Part shown: one piece after another, positions 37,922 to 52,280 of the stretch | Layout of the letters: each line of letters opens with the position of its first letter | How positions within the stretch are numbered: the stretch's first letter is position 1 | Origin: Chionis minor | Taxonomy: Eukaryota; Chordata; Aves; Charadriiformes; Chionididae | Assembly: GCA_013398295.1 (NCBI GenBank) | Contig: VZSF01007316.1 | Coordinates: 62,001-126,000, forward strand | Direction: 5' to 3' | DNA length: 64,000 nt | Notes under the pieces: generated by a model | The model's input: the letters and a program-made list of their open reading frames with translations, nothing else | The model's database searches: none | Told to the model about the DNA's origin: nothing | Position numbers and translations under genes: made by a program

Positions 37922-38631
37922 GATGGGGCAGACATCATAGTTCTATGCATCCCCTCATTCCTGGCCTTGGCTGGGGCAAGTTGCTGGAGAGGAGATGACA
38001 GAGGAAGATCCAGGGAGCAAAATCTGACACCAGCAATGAGTAGCTCAGCAGCCGAGCAGTGTGAGTTGGTGCAAGAGCAGATATGCTGCCTTTTATCGTT
38101 AGTATCTTGGCAATAAATCTAGAATTTACGGGGTTTTTCATTGCGTGCTTCACTACTGCTGATATGATAAAGGTGTGAGTAGCAGTTTCAGGATTTTGAT
38201 GAAAAACAAACAGCGGCACAGATATTCAGCACATGTGTTTGGCAAAACTTTGTCGGGAATGAAAGATATATATGCGGGAGTAAGCAGGTTTGGGATTACT
38301 GTGGTTAAGCAGGATAAAGACAGTGGAGTAAATTAAATCAATAGCTGAGATGATGACAGGCTGCACAAAACAGAGAGTAAGAGTAGCACTGTCGCAAAGT
38401 CAAGAACATTTATAGTTTGAATGGGCCTTGGAAGGCCATTACCGGGTACTGCATCACTTTAGTCATATCCATACCTTCCTAGCAATGTCATACAACTGTC
38501 ATAAAGCAGCATTAACCTTCTAATTTACAGTTATTTTCATAGCTGATATCAGTGCAGCAGCTTGCATGAGTGAAGATCGTCATTCAAAATCAAGCTGCAA
38601 TCATATTGCACCACACTATTGATTTTAAATG

Positions 38632-38744
38632 GATGGAAATCAAATTAACACTTTTGGTTACTCTATTACTGTATTGCATATGCTTAAATTGATGGAAATC
38701 AAATAAGCACTTCTGGTTACTCTATTACTATATTGCATGTGCTT
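38632..38744. repeat. 59-base tandem duplication, diverged
   Basis: Two head-to-tail copies start GATGGAAATCAAAT (38632 and 38691) and continue through CTCTATTACT and TATTGCAT. They differ at about five or six positions, so the duplication is old. No coding or element context is visible. Confidence 0.9.
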
Positions 38745-38835
38745 CTCACACTTTGATTCCTTAAAGTTCAGAGCTCTGCTACTCTTTTCTTCTGTACTCT
38801 TATTATCATACTGCATACCACAACTACATTACAAT

Positions 38836-38851
38836 ACTGCAGAGGGCACTA
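38836..38851 (+). promoter_or_regulatory. CTCF-like binding motif
   Basis: ACTGCAGAGGGCACTA matches the strong half of the CTCF core (AGRGGGCRST), with mismatches at the weaker 5' side. It reads on the plus strand, in the same direction as the motif at 33.5 kb. Confidence 0.3.
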
Positions 38852-39679
38852 ATGGTGCATATGAACAGCTATTGAGCAAACCCACAATTTCAGCTGCATG
38901 AAATTAGGACAGTGAATGTCTGCAAGTATGTATTTATTCATTTGCTAGTGTCAGACTTGTTTGGTCTATTGCTGATAAGGGCCTGGAGAGGCAATCACAC
39001 CTGACCAAACAACCTTAGACATAAAGAGAAATAGAAATAAAATAAGATTCAAGTAATCAAGTAGTTCAAAGTTCTTGTATGTTTTAAATTTATTTAAAAA
39101 GGCACAGCAGATGGAAAAAGACCTTGCCATTTAAATGATAGTTAAAGAGTTTGTTTTAAATCTTTGTGCATTTTTCTCTGGAGCACCTTAGGTTTTAGAT
39201 GCCATCGTTGTGTGAACTCAAAGCAAATCATGATTTTAATATATAAATGACAGATCAACTTTTTACAACTTCACTTGTGCTTTAAATAGCTCTACTACAC
39301 CATAGAACACATTTGATGCATTCTCTGATGAACATTCAAAGAGAAGTTTTGTTTCTATTTCCAGATTGGTTTCTGAATAATACTTTTACTTTAGGCAAGT
39401 GACTGCTTAGTTCCTGTACGTCTGCAAATTGGGTGTGATTGCTAGTAAAATGTTTTCTAATTCTTGGATGGAATGCCTTTTGTTAATGTAAATATTTTTA
39501 GCAAAGTATTTTGGCTTCTATGTTCATTGAAATTTTAAATATTAGGCTGATTTCTGTTGTGTTTAAGAGAGAGATTTTGGATGAAAAATGGAGGTTTGGA
39601 CCCTTTGAAAGATTTCACTATTCTTCCTGCAGACACAAAGTAAACAGTCAGGGCCAAAGGTGTCCATCTGGGAGGCATT

Positions 39680-40043
39680 TTACCTTATAGCAGCTTTCCA
39701 GTATCTGAAGGGAGCCTACAAGAAAGCCGGAGAGGGATTTTTTATGAGGGCATGTGGTGATAGGATGAAGGGTAATGGCTTCAAACTGAAAGAGGGTAGT
39801 TTTAGATTAAATACCAGAAAGAAATTTTTCACTATGAGAGTGGTGAGGCAGTGGAACAGGTTGCCCAGGGAATCTGTAGATGCCCCATCCCTGGAAGTGT
39901 TCAAGAAAGACCAGGCTGGGTAGGACTTTGAGCAACCTGGTCTATTGGGAGGTGTCCTTGCCCATGGCAGGGGGGTTGGAACTAGATGATCTTTAAGGTC
40001 CCTTCCAACCTAAACCTTTCTATGATTCTATGATTCTATGATT
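39680..40043 (+). mobile_element. CR1 LINE, 3' end with last part of ORF2
   Basis: A plus-strand copy whose frame reads FQYLKGAYKKAGEGFFMRAC, RKKFFTMRVVRQWNRLPRES and APSLEVFKKDQAG. This is the C-terminus of CR1 ORF2, broken by a frameshift near its usual ending. It closes with CCTTCCAACC and three to four octamers (TATGATTC). The terminal octamer array is well kept, and the copy looks relatively young. Confidence 0.96.
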
Positions 40044-43000
40044 TTTCTGACACCAGATGTCTGCTATGCATACTTTCCTGATGCCTGAAGCTGGCCTTTA
40101 CCATAATTGTGATAAAAAGAGTAGAAAAATATACCTAGTAGGAAAAAGTTCTAGGAAATATCTGTTCACAGGAACTCCAAGGAAGTTAGGGATTGATTTG
40201 ATCATAGTGTTGAAACAGCTAGATGGTACAGAATGAGTTCTCAGACTAGCCTAAAAAAGTGTGAAAGGATCCAGAGGCTGGAAATTAAAGAACATTTCAC
40301 ACAAGGTTTGTTTGCATCTTTAGAAATGTGAATAACTAGCTCCTTGAATTCCATATCAAGATGGCTTCTCCATCATTGTATTAACGAATGTATTTATTTA
40401 TTTTTATCTCTGAAAGATATGCTCTTCTAAGGTTAGAAATTAATTCAGGGAGATTCTGTACTGCTCTACCAAGATCAATCCCATCTAGATTCAGATCTAG
40501 ACCCAGATATGCCATCTGATCCTAAAGGAGGGAGCGCAAAATACTTTGCAAGTCTATTCCCAAGCTTCTATGTGGCTTATGTAAGGTTTATTTTATACGA
40601 TTGGCTCCTGACAGCCATTCATAAAACTTGCAGCATTTGCTATCCAAATAGCTTCCAGCCACTGACATTATATCCTCTAGCATATCTACTTACATTCTGC
40701 TGTTGTCCTACTTCCAGATACCATTCATCTTTGAGTGCAGTATTGCTAGATGCATCATTGCTTGCTCTGCTGATACCTTCATTGAAAGCACTCAGATATT
40801 AAAAACAGCAGGTGCCATTTAAAAAAAAATAAATCCATGTGATCTGATATCAGCTCTGCTCTAAAGCTGCTAATCTTAAACATATGCATGATTGTTTACT
40901 CACTGACTGTTCATATTGTTTTCACCAGATTATAGTAAAAATATTAGAAATTAGCTTGAAGGAAAATTAACCAACAGCACTAAACATGCCTATATCAACC
41001 ATTTTACAGTTCCACTGTTCAGATGCCTGGGATGATCTTTTCATAAACATTAATTCCGTGTAAATCATCCGAGTCAAATAGGGGAGTGGACCCAGCTGTT
41101 CATTCCTGTTTCTGTGCCACTCCATCCCACCTTATCTCCCTTCTCCACCTTTATGCCCCATGCCACGTTTATAAGACTATGATTCTAAAACTGGAGGGGG
41201 GGGATGGGTTAAAACTAATTCAGCACAAGAGAGAGATAATTGAACAGTTATTGCAATCTGTACATTCACTGTGCAACTCCACAACCAATTAGTCTAGTAT
41301 TAAGGAATAAAACAGCATAGGGATGAAAACAAGTATGAAGAGCAGTCAGTGTCTCTTTTGGGCAACTGCTCATGCTCAAAGCATTTGTGAAACTCCTTGT
41401 TTTGCATTACTACATCATTGCCCATTGTGGCCTCGGCTTAAGGTTTAGGAATAATACAGCTGAAGCATTAGACATCTTCTTATCAAGGTACAACATCAAT
41501 CAGCATTTCGTATGTGTAGACTGTAAGACTATGATAATAATCTTGATTCCCTGAAAGCTTCAACAGAAAGTACTTCCATTTGATATAAGAAGAGGACATA
41601 TGCAGCAGGAATTTTTTATGAAGCATATACAAATCACTTTCAAGACACTATTTCACATTAATTTTTTAAAAGTGGGTGAACAAATAAAGTTAGGATTATA
41701 CATCATTGGATTAATTTCATTATCAGCTTCACTGGCAGTAGTGTGAATGTCAACATCTTGGAAAAAGAAATGTAAGGTTACATTACATTCAATATAAAAT
41801 ATTACTTCTATAAACCCCCAATAGGCTGTAAAGTAGAAGAAAATTATACTTGTATCTCCTTTATGGCTTGTTTCTTTTAGAGTGATATAGAAGGTAAATT
41901 GGAATTTTGACAAGAGGGATCCTGAATCACTGTGTTCTTTGTTGGAGGCCCTTCTAACTTTCTTATAATTATCACCGTTATATTATACTTTTACTTGGCA
42001 ACTTTTGTGCTATTTTCTTTTAAAGTAGGTTAAGTACGAGTCATATTGTTATAACACAATTGCATTGCTTTCCAGACTAAGATGTTGAGCTTGCAGAACA
42101 TAAATGAAAACTAGTTGGAAAGAAACAGTGAGTCACTTAATCTAATAAATATTTTTTTTAAAGTGCTAGAAAAAAACCATCTCCAACACATTAGAAATAT
42201 CTACAGAAAGGGTACTGTTCAGTGGATAAATCACAGAACTAGATAATCTGAGACCAGACTAGTTCTACTTTGTTGCACGTAATTGCAATGTGACCTTGGT
42301 TTCCATCTACATAGTACTTTCCATTGATTACCTAAAACTGAGTAATTAATCTCACTGAACCTCAGCTTTCTAAAAGTTAGGTATCTGTTTTAAGTTACTC
42401 ATCTGGATTGCATCTAACTCTTGTCAACAGAGACACGAATACACCATTGAAATGGGATGAACCTTCTTTGGGAGCTCTCTCCATTGCTGTGGAGAGAATG
42501 TAGCTTGAACTGGATGCATCTACTTAAGCTAGGTAAAGTTAGGTGAGCAAAAGATCACCGTAATAGCTCCCAGGTTAACATTCACTTTCATTCTGGATGA
42601 GTCCTCTGAGAATTTCAGATGCCATTAAATTAGGAGCATGAAGTAGCAGTGGAATTTAGGCTGAGTATTTTGTCTTTAGGCACCTCTCTTTTTTATCTCT
42701 CTTGGTTGCAAAGTAGGAATCATATCTCCCTATTTTTGTAAAATGGTTTCTTTTTCATGCTTTGTTTGCAATACAAGCAATAAATGCTAAATAAATTAAA
42801 AGCTAACGTGATTTAACAGACATGAAATTTCTTGATTATCAATTCTGCACTGATATTGATCTGCATATTGACATTGACACACAGTAATTACTGACACGTG
42901 TTCTATTGCTAGAAGGCCACAAAGGCCACATACTGCATTCTTAAAAACATGCTGTGTTCCTATCCAGTCTAATTGAGATTTTGGCTAAGACTGCAGTGCA

Positions 43001-43330
43001 GAATAGGTCACCAAGCCTACATGCTTAGAATCAATATCAATATTCATTAAAAAAAAAGAAAAAAAGAAATGGACGTGTGCTGAAAAACAAAAGCCTCGCT
43101 TCTAACTGAAATAAATCAGTTGCTTTAGCAGCTCATCCCTTTGGGACACCTAAAGGCAGTAGTTCATATTATGGACTAATGGGCTGCAAAATTTCAGTGT
43201 AATGACAGAATTTTGTTTCTGGCAGATTGACAGAATTTTGTTATTTTGGGGAAGGCTGCAGGGGTAACCATAGCATAAAACTAAGGTCAACTCCAGTCAG
43301 ATCATTTTTAGTAACTGGAAGATTGTAATG

Positions 43331-43343
43331 GTTGCCTGGCAAC
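43331..43343. promoter_or_regulatory. Palindromic RFX X-box motif
   Basis: GTTGCCTGGCAAC is two perfect inverted half sites (GTTGCC and GGCAAC) with a one-base spacer, the high-affinity form bound by RFX factors. TATAAA follows ten bases later (43353-43358). X-boxes sit in promoters of ciliary and MHC class II genes. No gene start is visible here, so it may be an enhancer site or chance. Confidence 0.45.
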
Positions 43344-46300
43344 TACAGCAGATATAAACTAGCGTCTCCAGGTGACTTGGGAGACTTACAGTTTTTTCTC
43401 TTGGTATATTGAGAAGACTAGAGTCTGGCAGTCTGAATGGTAAATTAATCATGGTTAACATGGCCTGTGGTAGAGAAAGAGTCTGGCTGATCTGGGTTCT
43501 TCCCAGAGTTTTTTTCCTCTGTTTCCATGAAGTGTTAATATATCATCTCTTAAAATTAAGAGACTCAGGCTTGATTCCATTGCTGCATTTGGATGAACTA
43601 AAAACATATGTAGGCTCAAAACATCTCTCCAGCTTCCCAGTGTCATCCCATAAGCATTTCCCTCAGCCTGCAGAGAATACTCATCAGGTTCTAGGTGGGA
43701 CTTAACCCGTGCAGAACTCCATCTCTACACCATTTGTTATACGTTGACAAGAAATTATTACAGAAAGCAAAGCCTTCTCTTCCAATCAAGGAAAGATACT
43801 TATAAGAGTAAGAAAACTATTTAAATTTTAGAACTGCTCTTCTTTGCTGGGTTGTTCTCATTCTCTGGGACATTTCTCAATGCTTAAATTCCCATTGTTT
43901 CATTAAAGAAGTAATTCACCCTCCAAATTCACAAATTGTTTTTTTGTTTAGTTTTGTTTTAACAAGAGTTGCCCTACTGTTCTGTCCCAGTTGTAGGCAT
44001 AGCATGCACTTTAACAGGATTTTCCGTACTGAAACCTTATTGGATAGGCTCTCAAAGTGCACAGAAGGTATTGATGGACCTCATTTGCTGTACCTAGTCA
44101 CAGCTTTCTCTTCTGGGGTTCTTTTTATCCATTTGAAGAACAAATCCTTCCATTTCTGATATGCCATTGGGTGGGTTTGTTGCTCTCTCAACTCCTCTGG
44201 TATGTTCAGATTGGCCATAAGGTAGTCATTGATAAGCATTTACTAATTTTCATGACTGATTTCCATAAATGTTGCCATTCCCATGCAGAGGTTAAGTTAC
44301 CTTGGGAGAAATTTACTGCACCCACCTTCAACAGAATGCAGTAGGCTATTGTCGAGCTTGTTTTATAGTCAATGGAAGATCATTACTACCTTTTACCTAC
44401 CTCGGGTACTTAGGATACAACAGGTGTCCTGCTGATTAGTTTAGACTAACTACTTTCAGAAAGCTAAGGCTAGGTGTAATGTTTTCCGTATATGATGTTG
44501 CAAGCCCCAGTGTCCTGACAATCTCACAGGCACCATAATCCTTTGACCGAGATAAATTGCTTATTTCTGCAAGTCACTTGGTAACAATTGCACGGATGAT
44601 GCAGAAATAGGTCCGTGGTAAGGAATGTTTCTTTTTTCTTTGACCTGTTCAGTATTTCAACTCTGGCTTTCCCATACAGACATCATTTTCTCTACCCTCT
44701 CAGTCTCATCTGGATATCAGATCTTCTGAAAAATATTCCTTCTAGTCTTGTTTTCCAATATATTAGTGTGTCACTGAAAATGGTGATGTTTTGCCATTCC
44801 ATGGTTCTAGCTGATATTTTGTGCTTATTCTGAATCCTTCCTCTTAGGTAACTGTACTATACAATTTCTGAGAAAGCTTGTTGGAGTTTGTTTTTCTGTT
44901 GTTGGTTTTTTTTTTCTTCCCATTTTGACAATCCCTGTCAGTTTGTTTTGATGTTCTATTTGATCATTGTGCTGTATTCCCTGTAATATGTTCTGTAGTG
45001 TTGTCACAGTATTAGGAATTTTATAGTAGCATTTTGCATAACATTTTCTAGAAATACTTGATGAAATATTGTTTTCTTATTACAAATAGGAGTTTCATTA
45101 CACATCCCTTGTTGTGGGCTTAATGCAGAATTATTTAATTGAAAATCGATTACTGTGAAATAGTTTACCTTCAGTAAAAGTGAGTTCATGGATTTTGTTT
45201 GGACTTTTCTTCATACTGTTTAATCAATATGTGTAGAACTAGTAATATTTCAAAAACCATAAACAAGCAATTAGTCTCCATACTAGGCTACTACTCCTTA
45301 TATATTATTTTCCCTTCTGAATGAGGTGCTGCATCTTTTATCATTTCCCACCCTTTTTACTTTACCAGTTATGATATCAAATTTGACAATCATTTACAGC
45401 TCACTGGTGAAGAATGGTAGGTAAAATAGCATCTACTCAAAGACCTGTATGCTGTTCACTTGTCAGTGCACGTACTTTTCAGCAGAAGCATTTAGGATTT
45501 CCACAAGGATCTTCTTTTATTCTTCTCTCATTTTGAGCAAGAAATTATCCACGTATATACATCTTCAGAGTATTGTCCTGAATATAGCTTGTGTTAAATT
45601 TGTTGCACTAATCCATTACCTATTTTGAAGATAAGATATTTGCACAGCTGCTAACAGTCACAGTACCTAGTATTGTGGAACATTAATTCTTTTTAGTGCC
45701 ACCAGCTGCTATTGTTGGATAACTAATGCATAAAAATACAAGATAAGATTAGTGAATCATACGTAGCACATTCAAGGCTTGGCAAGCATTTTTTACCAGG
45801 CAAGTTTGTGTCGGGCAGACAAATATATAGAAATGCATTTTTGGTCACAAGAGCATTGGCAGACTTAGAGAGAGTTGCATATGCTTATACAAAAATGCTT
45901 CCCTGAAAATATCTTCACTGCAAGTCCTCACACAACTATCCTGAGAAGCACTGATGAATTTGGGGGCCCATCTGGACGTGAGACAGGTAGAAAGTACGTA
46001 GCATAAAGAGTAAGTTACGAATACCTCTCATTCAGAGAAGTAGTTTACAAGTAATCTGTAAGTAGTAACATAGTAATATACAGCTTTCATCACATTACTG
46101 AAAGCGAAGAACAAACTTAAAAAAATCGTAGTTATACATACTGCCCCACTAAATACTTCACCGAAGATACACTTAAACTGTGTTGTAGAATTAGATTTTT
46201 ATTCCTAGTCTGTAGTTTAAAATATGGCAAATTTTACACTTAATTCAGTACTTTACCCTCCTTTACAAATATTTCAAGAAAGGTGGCCGCAGTCCTTGTG

Positions 46301-49300
46301 TTAGGGGAAACACAGAGACAAGTTAGACCACATGGGTAAACCCACCTTGTCTTGGGTTGTGTGTCTTGTTCTCTCCCTCCAAAGCTTGACATCAGGGAGT
46401 CAGCATGAGGCGTGGGTGCCATGCAGGGAAAAACCTAGTTCCCAGTACCACTTCAGGGAACTAAAAAGTGAATGTAATGGTGAGACCAGAACATCTTGGG
46501 TATTTGGTTAATCTACACATTGTCAATTAACCAACTGCAATCATACACAAGAGAATAAATTGTAGCATTTAATGTTTAGCACTTTAATGGGAAGTTCATG
46601 GGAACACATCTCAAAGGTAGTTTCATCCTATGTCAGTTTTATTTCTCTAGTACTTTAGCATTAAGCATTCTCTTAGCTCAGTAATATCTCATAATGAACT
46701 ACTGGGTTTACACCAGTCTACATAAAGAACCAAGAAATATTTTTTGTATTAAACTGGAAGGCTCAATTTTTTTTTTTTCTCCATTCTTTTTTTCCTTCCT
46801 ATTAACTTACAGGTGTATACAGGCCAAGTTTTTTTAGTATCAGACACTGACACAATTACTCATATATTGTACCATAGCAAAATGTTAAGTAGATGATACT
46901 CATTTAGAATTCTGATTAAATCAATATATGATTTACACTGCGCTTTACACTTGGGGAAAAAAACCCTCCAACAAGTACAAGAAAATAAAGCAGAGGAAAC
47001 TTTAGGTGCTGGGACATGCTTTAGTACAGAAAAGTACTGAAATGTTTCAGTATAGAAAATTTAAAAATAGAATAAGAAAAAATTAGACAATGTAGGAAAA
47101 TTCATCTTTCCTACACTGATTTATTCATGTAATGAATGTGCAAATGATCAAGGTAGAAAAGATTTCAAGCATAAAGGAGAAAAAAAAGAGACAAAAAATA
47201 TCAAAAGGATCCTACATAGGCACATTCACTGTGTGGTAAAATTAAGAGGTCCTGCTGATAAACTAGCACAAGATGAACATCCATCTTACTCATTAATGAA
47301 ACTACAAAGGGCACAGTGAAAATGGTTGTTCTCGAGTCTCCCATTCATTGCATGACTGGCCACAGGGTATAGCAGCCAATTACACTTTTCTGAGAGCTTG
47401 CACCTAGCTTTTCTCCTATCTGTGTGATCGTCTTTGTTGCAGGAGCATGAAGATCTTGTGGTTCTTGTCAGAATTAGCTGCTCCAGAAATGCTTACTTAC
47501 AGTTGATAGTTAGTGAGGAGGCATATGGTATGTGATGCTGCATACAAAAATATTCAAAATAAATACTTTCAAGATATTAATCAAAAGAAGTCCAAGCACG
47601 AAACACACAGAAATGGTACTTTGGTACTTGTATCTAGATCCAGCTACACTAATCTTGAGACAACACCCTTTGTTCTTTCTTTTCCAGCCTTCCATTCAGT
47701 ATCGAGCAGCTATCATTCAAAGTCCTCTTTCACAGATAATCTCCCAGTCTGTCACAGAGTTGATATTCTCTGCCTCTAAGAAGACAGATCTTTGCTAGTA
47801 GCTTGACAGTAAAAGAATATGACATTTTCTTGCAAACTCTATTGCTAGGCCACTGAAAAGTAATGACAATCCTGCAGTGGAGGTCCTCACTTTTTCCCAA
47901 TCTAATGTTCACTGGTACATTTCGCTCAAAAGAGTATTCAACTAATTTCCACTGCTCTGTCTGTAAGCCTCTTTACACAGACTATGGTTTCTCAAAAGTA
48001 ATTGTTCAAAGAATTTGCCAAATATTTTTGTGTTTCTGTATTTTTTCCCTCAGTGGTTAAATAATATTGTGTAATTTCCAGTGTCAGTGTGCACATTTAG
48101 TTTCCTCCTCCATCTACAAAATAACTCTTCTAGGACAAGATAAATAGGTAAAAAAATTATATCAAATTATAACCCTCAATGACCCTCAATGTTCAATGTG
48201 AGAACAAACATTTCTCTTTGGGTTAAGGGACAAACTGAGGGACACGATGAGGCATTAACCTGTTTTCCTTTGAAAAATACTTATTTTTAAACCATCATAC
48301 ACTATAAATAGTGTGCTTACTTAAACCAGCTGACCTAACCTTATTTAACATAGTCCTAGATATAAACTGAGTCACTTTCTGTTAACTTCAAACCTCTGGC
48401 TACTCCCTCAGATTGTCTCGTGACTATCTGAGAGCCTCAAGCCAGAGCCATGGCACTGACAGATATTGCCAGCCCTGAGTGTCAAAGGATGCCTTTTGTC
48501 TACATGCAGAAGCAAGCACCAAGGATGCTGCAGATTTAGACTGAAAAATATATATCTTGAGTAGTAGTAATCTGTAATACAGACAAAATCTTTTATACTA
48601 AGGACATAGGCATTCTTATGCCAAGGTGTTAAATATTTACGAAGGCTTTTAAGGAGATATGTTGATTTTCTGATGCTTTTGAAAGTAAGTGTTATCAAGA
48701 TGCATCAGTAGGTTTTGTCTGTTTCTAGTTTAGGAAACATACTGTGCTTTTCACCCCAGATCACCTTGCAATTCTCACATTCATCCCTATGTGACATAAT
48801 GCAGCTGAAACCAGCCCTGGAGCTATTATGCAATGCTAATGCCTTTTTTGTTTATAGTGGAAATCAGCCATTTTCTGCACAGCCTGGATGTTGCCATTCT
48901 GAAGTGTCCTACAAAATGGCATAGACATTTTCTCTGTTCATTCCAACAGCCTTATAAATCCAGTTTCATAGAAACTTACAAAGAAGTCATTATCCTAGTT
49001 AATGTTGCTTAATTTTTTAAAATAATTATAATAAATTATTTGTTCTGTTATGCCTGAGTTTATAGCTTCTGTACTTGGAAATGTCAATAAAACTGATACG
49101 CAGACTATTTTTTTTTTTGAGTATTTGTTGAATGAATGGTAAAAAAGTAGTTCTTTTAGAAACATTCAAAAAATTATGATCGTGCCAGAAAAATAGAACC
49201 CAGTGGTAAGAAGAACCTATAAGTAGAATGTGTAGAAGTGTTTCCTACTGAAAACCAAGGGAACTTCTATCCATGACTGCAGCAGAAAGCAAGGTAGGCC

Positions 49301-52280
49301 ACCAACAAAATGCTTTTTGAAAATCACATGTTTCAGGGAAACCAACAAGGAAAGTAAAAAGAACAGCACTCTGCAGATGAATTATTAGCCTCAGAAAGGA
49401 AAAAGCTATTCCTAAAACATTAATCACCAATGTTCCCTTTCTAAGGGCCATTGAAGTGATATTGCTGAACATCTTTAAGTGATGTGTGTCTGCTCTACTG
49501 CAGCGGGCCAGAGAGATACAATTATCACAATGGGCTTTTTTCTTCAATAAGGAGTAAGCTTGTGGAGAATATACTGGGAAGAATAAAAATGCCTGCCGTT
49601 TTGCTGTGTTGTTCTCTTTTCATGCTAAAATACTTCTTTTGTGGTCATTTTCCCAAACTCGTCTGAGTTACTGAGCTCCATCTGCTGTGTAAGTGGCATA
49701 TTAGTTTAGGCATGATGTGTTACTGCATCTGTCTTTACGCTAAGCTGGATCATGATCCTCCATTCAGAGTATGGCGAAAGCACAGATAAAATGTCTTTCC
49801 TGACAACACAGCATTACAGAGAAGAGTATAGACAGAGAATTTTTTTCTTTGTTGTTGCCGACTATACAGGAGTTCAACTTGGTTAATAAGCAGCTGTTTG
49901 GATTGTCTGAGCAGGGCTTATTTTATGCAAATTGTATACATCTTTATTCTAGTCTCAGCTTAACCTGTAACTATATTAATTTAGATAAATAATTTATTTT
50001 AAAATGTTCTTATTGTCACGTGACTGTTATTTCAGTATTTTGAACTTTGGTGTTCACACGTGTACAATTTTTTGGTAGAAACATATAAGTCTAATAACTC
50101 TATATGTAGTTTGAGAGTTTTGCAAGAGAAAGTGTGAATTTTTCCTGTGAAGTCTTCATTCATGTTATACTGTAGACACTGTACAGCCCTGTACACTTCT
50201 TCATTTTATCATGATTTCATCACCCATTCATTTGAAAAGAATTTTTAAAAAGGACTTTAGTAGTTACTAGACAGTAAATTTCACTACAAACAACTTTTTT
50301 CTGGTTTATCCACAAATGTAATCTAACTCTTAAAAATAGGTTTTTGTTATTGTCATTGCTAATCATCCTTTCCTTTGGATAACACATTAACATTTTACTT
50401 TCCCTGTAGAAGTCTTGGGCACTCTAGCAATAGGATAGAAGACTATATTTTCCAAGTTCTCATTCATTAGTTTCTAAGTGACAAAAACAAGGAATCTAGA
50501 TATTTTTTGGTCACTTAAACTTGTTTTAATTCTCCAGGGTTTCAAGAAGTGATAGTTGTTGTCAAAGAGTAAAGAAAATAAAGCCAAGAGATGATGAGAC
50601 CACAGGATGGTAAGACATATGGACATTCATTTCCAGCTGCTTTTAATCATCTAGAGTTAAAGTAAAGAGCAGGAGTGGTCTTTCAGGCATGGGGTTTGTT
50701 GGTTGTGAAATATTGTACACATTAATATTTATTGTCAGTTAATTCTTTACTGTGTTATTTATAGCAGCTTTTTGGGTCAACATTAACCTGTTTAATAGAT
50801 CAGCAATTCATGGAGATTCGTTATAAAAAGCGTCAAGCTTCCTGTTAGGTTGGAAGCAACATAATATTAATTATTAGAATGACAGATTTGTAGTTTTGCT
50901 GCTAGTAGACAAATAGCCTCTAATGTATCAGTTGCTATGCTGTGAGTATTGCTTATAGTTCCATGTTAAAGCAGAACATCCAAAGAAAGAATGAGAGAAC
51001 AGAGTTATTGAACAGTCTTTATGGTTATCTTAGTAGTGTGCAGTAGGCAGTAGAAATGTTATTCAGGTTCACATGATATGTTTTTATGAATTAACCTCAG
51101 CTGCACCTACTTAATATTAATAAATATGAAATTTATTTAAGAAAATTGAGTCACTCAACGGCGTAAGCATTGACTACAAGTTTAAGCATATTAGAACGTG
51201 TAGTTCTGTGTAGGAAATAATTTTTCTACAAAACTTCTTTAAGACTTGATCACTCATTAAAATGAATTGAAGGTTTTCTGCGAAATCAAAATGACGTTGG
51301 ATTATTAGACATGGACAAGGATCTTGCTCTTCAGTCAAAAGGCTGTAATAAAATGAATTAAATGTAAGATATTTCCACCTTCATGTATTTTATGCCCTGC
51401 ATTTTCTTCAACGAGGAGATCTCCAAAGAGCCTTACCCACTGCAAAAGGCAAAGTAAATCCTGGTGTAACAGGACTTAGAGACACATCACTGAGGAGAAA
51501 GTGTTTTATGTGGAAAGGCCACAAATGTTACTTTTCAAGGAAGAAAAGTAATCTGGCTTTTTTTCTCAGATGTTTTGTAATTGTTGTTACAATACAAGGT
51601 CCCGAAATTCTGAATTTCTAACATATTTATGTTCTTATTGTTTCTAAAGGGAAGAGAAATATTGGCAGTTATCGTATCTCCAGCTTCCAAAATCTGCTTT
51701 TGTTACTAGACAGAAAATAGCAGTAGTTCATGGTTGGGGGTGGGAGGAGTCAGGGGAGAGGGAGGTGTTGCTTTTTCCCATTACTTAAGTTTAATATCAC
51801 TCTAACATAAAGGAAAGAAAAGCCAGTGATAACATTCAGATATTTTTGGAGGTTTCTGAGTCATTTACAAGTCAATCAATTATTATTATTTGTAGGGAAA
51901 TGAAATGGGGAAAAAAAAGCATGCAATTTTACCATGACATTTTGGTCATGTGACAAAATGTGGAGTCAGCTCGGGTCCTGGTGGTACATCAGAAAGAACC
52001 AAGAAGCATTAAGAACATAAGGAAAAAGGTAGGACTGCCATTAAGTTTGTATCACTTATGGTTCCTGTTGGATAACTGATTTAGCATTGTGAGATGTAAG
52101 AAGTATAACTTTTTCGTCTGAAGAAAATGAAAAATTATAAATGAAGTCAGCTGTTTTTTGAATAAAAGTAATCTCTTTTACTTCAATATTGTTTATGCCA
52201 TCTTTCACTGAAGAAATTTTAGCCAGCAACTGTTTATAAATTGGTGAGTTGGTGCTTTTTTGTTACAAATCTCACAGAGA

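Larger units (their letters stand above)
35851..39679. other. Unique noncoding DNA with simple repeats
   Basis: No gene recognised. The stretch holds a G/T homopolymer region with an N (36141-36240), an ATCT-type repeat (37855-37921), a 59-base tandem duplication (38632-38744) and a CTCF-like site (38836-38851). Confidence 0.65.

Noticed and set aside
43409..43705. 98-codon plus-strand frame downstream of the X-box
   Set aside because: It lacks a good start context, has a 63-codon frame open on the other strand and shows no domain. The X-box alone does not make it a gene.
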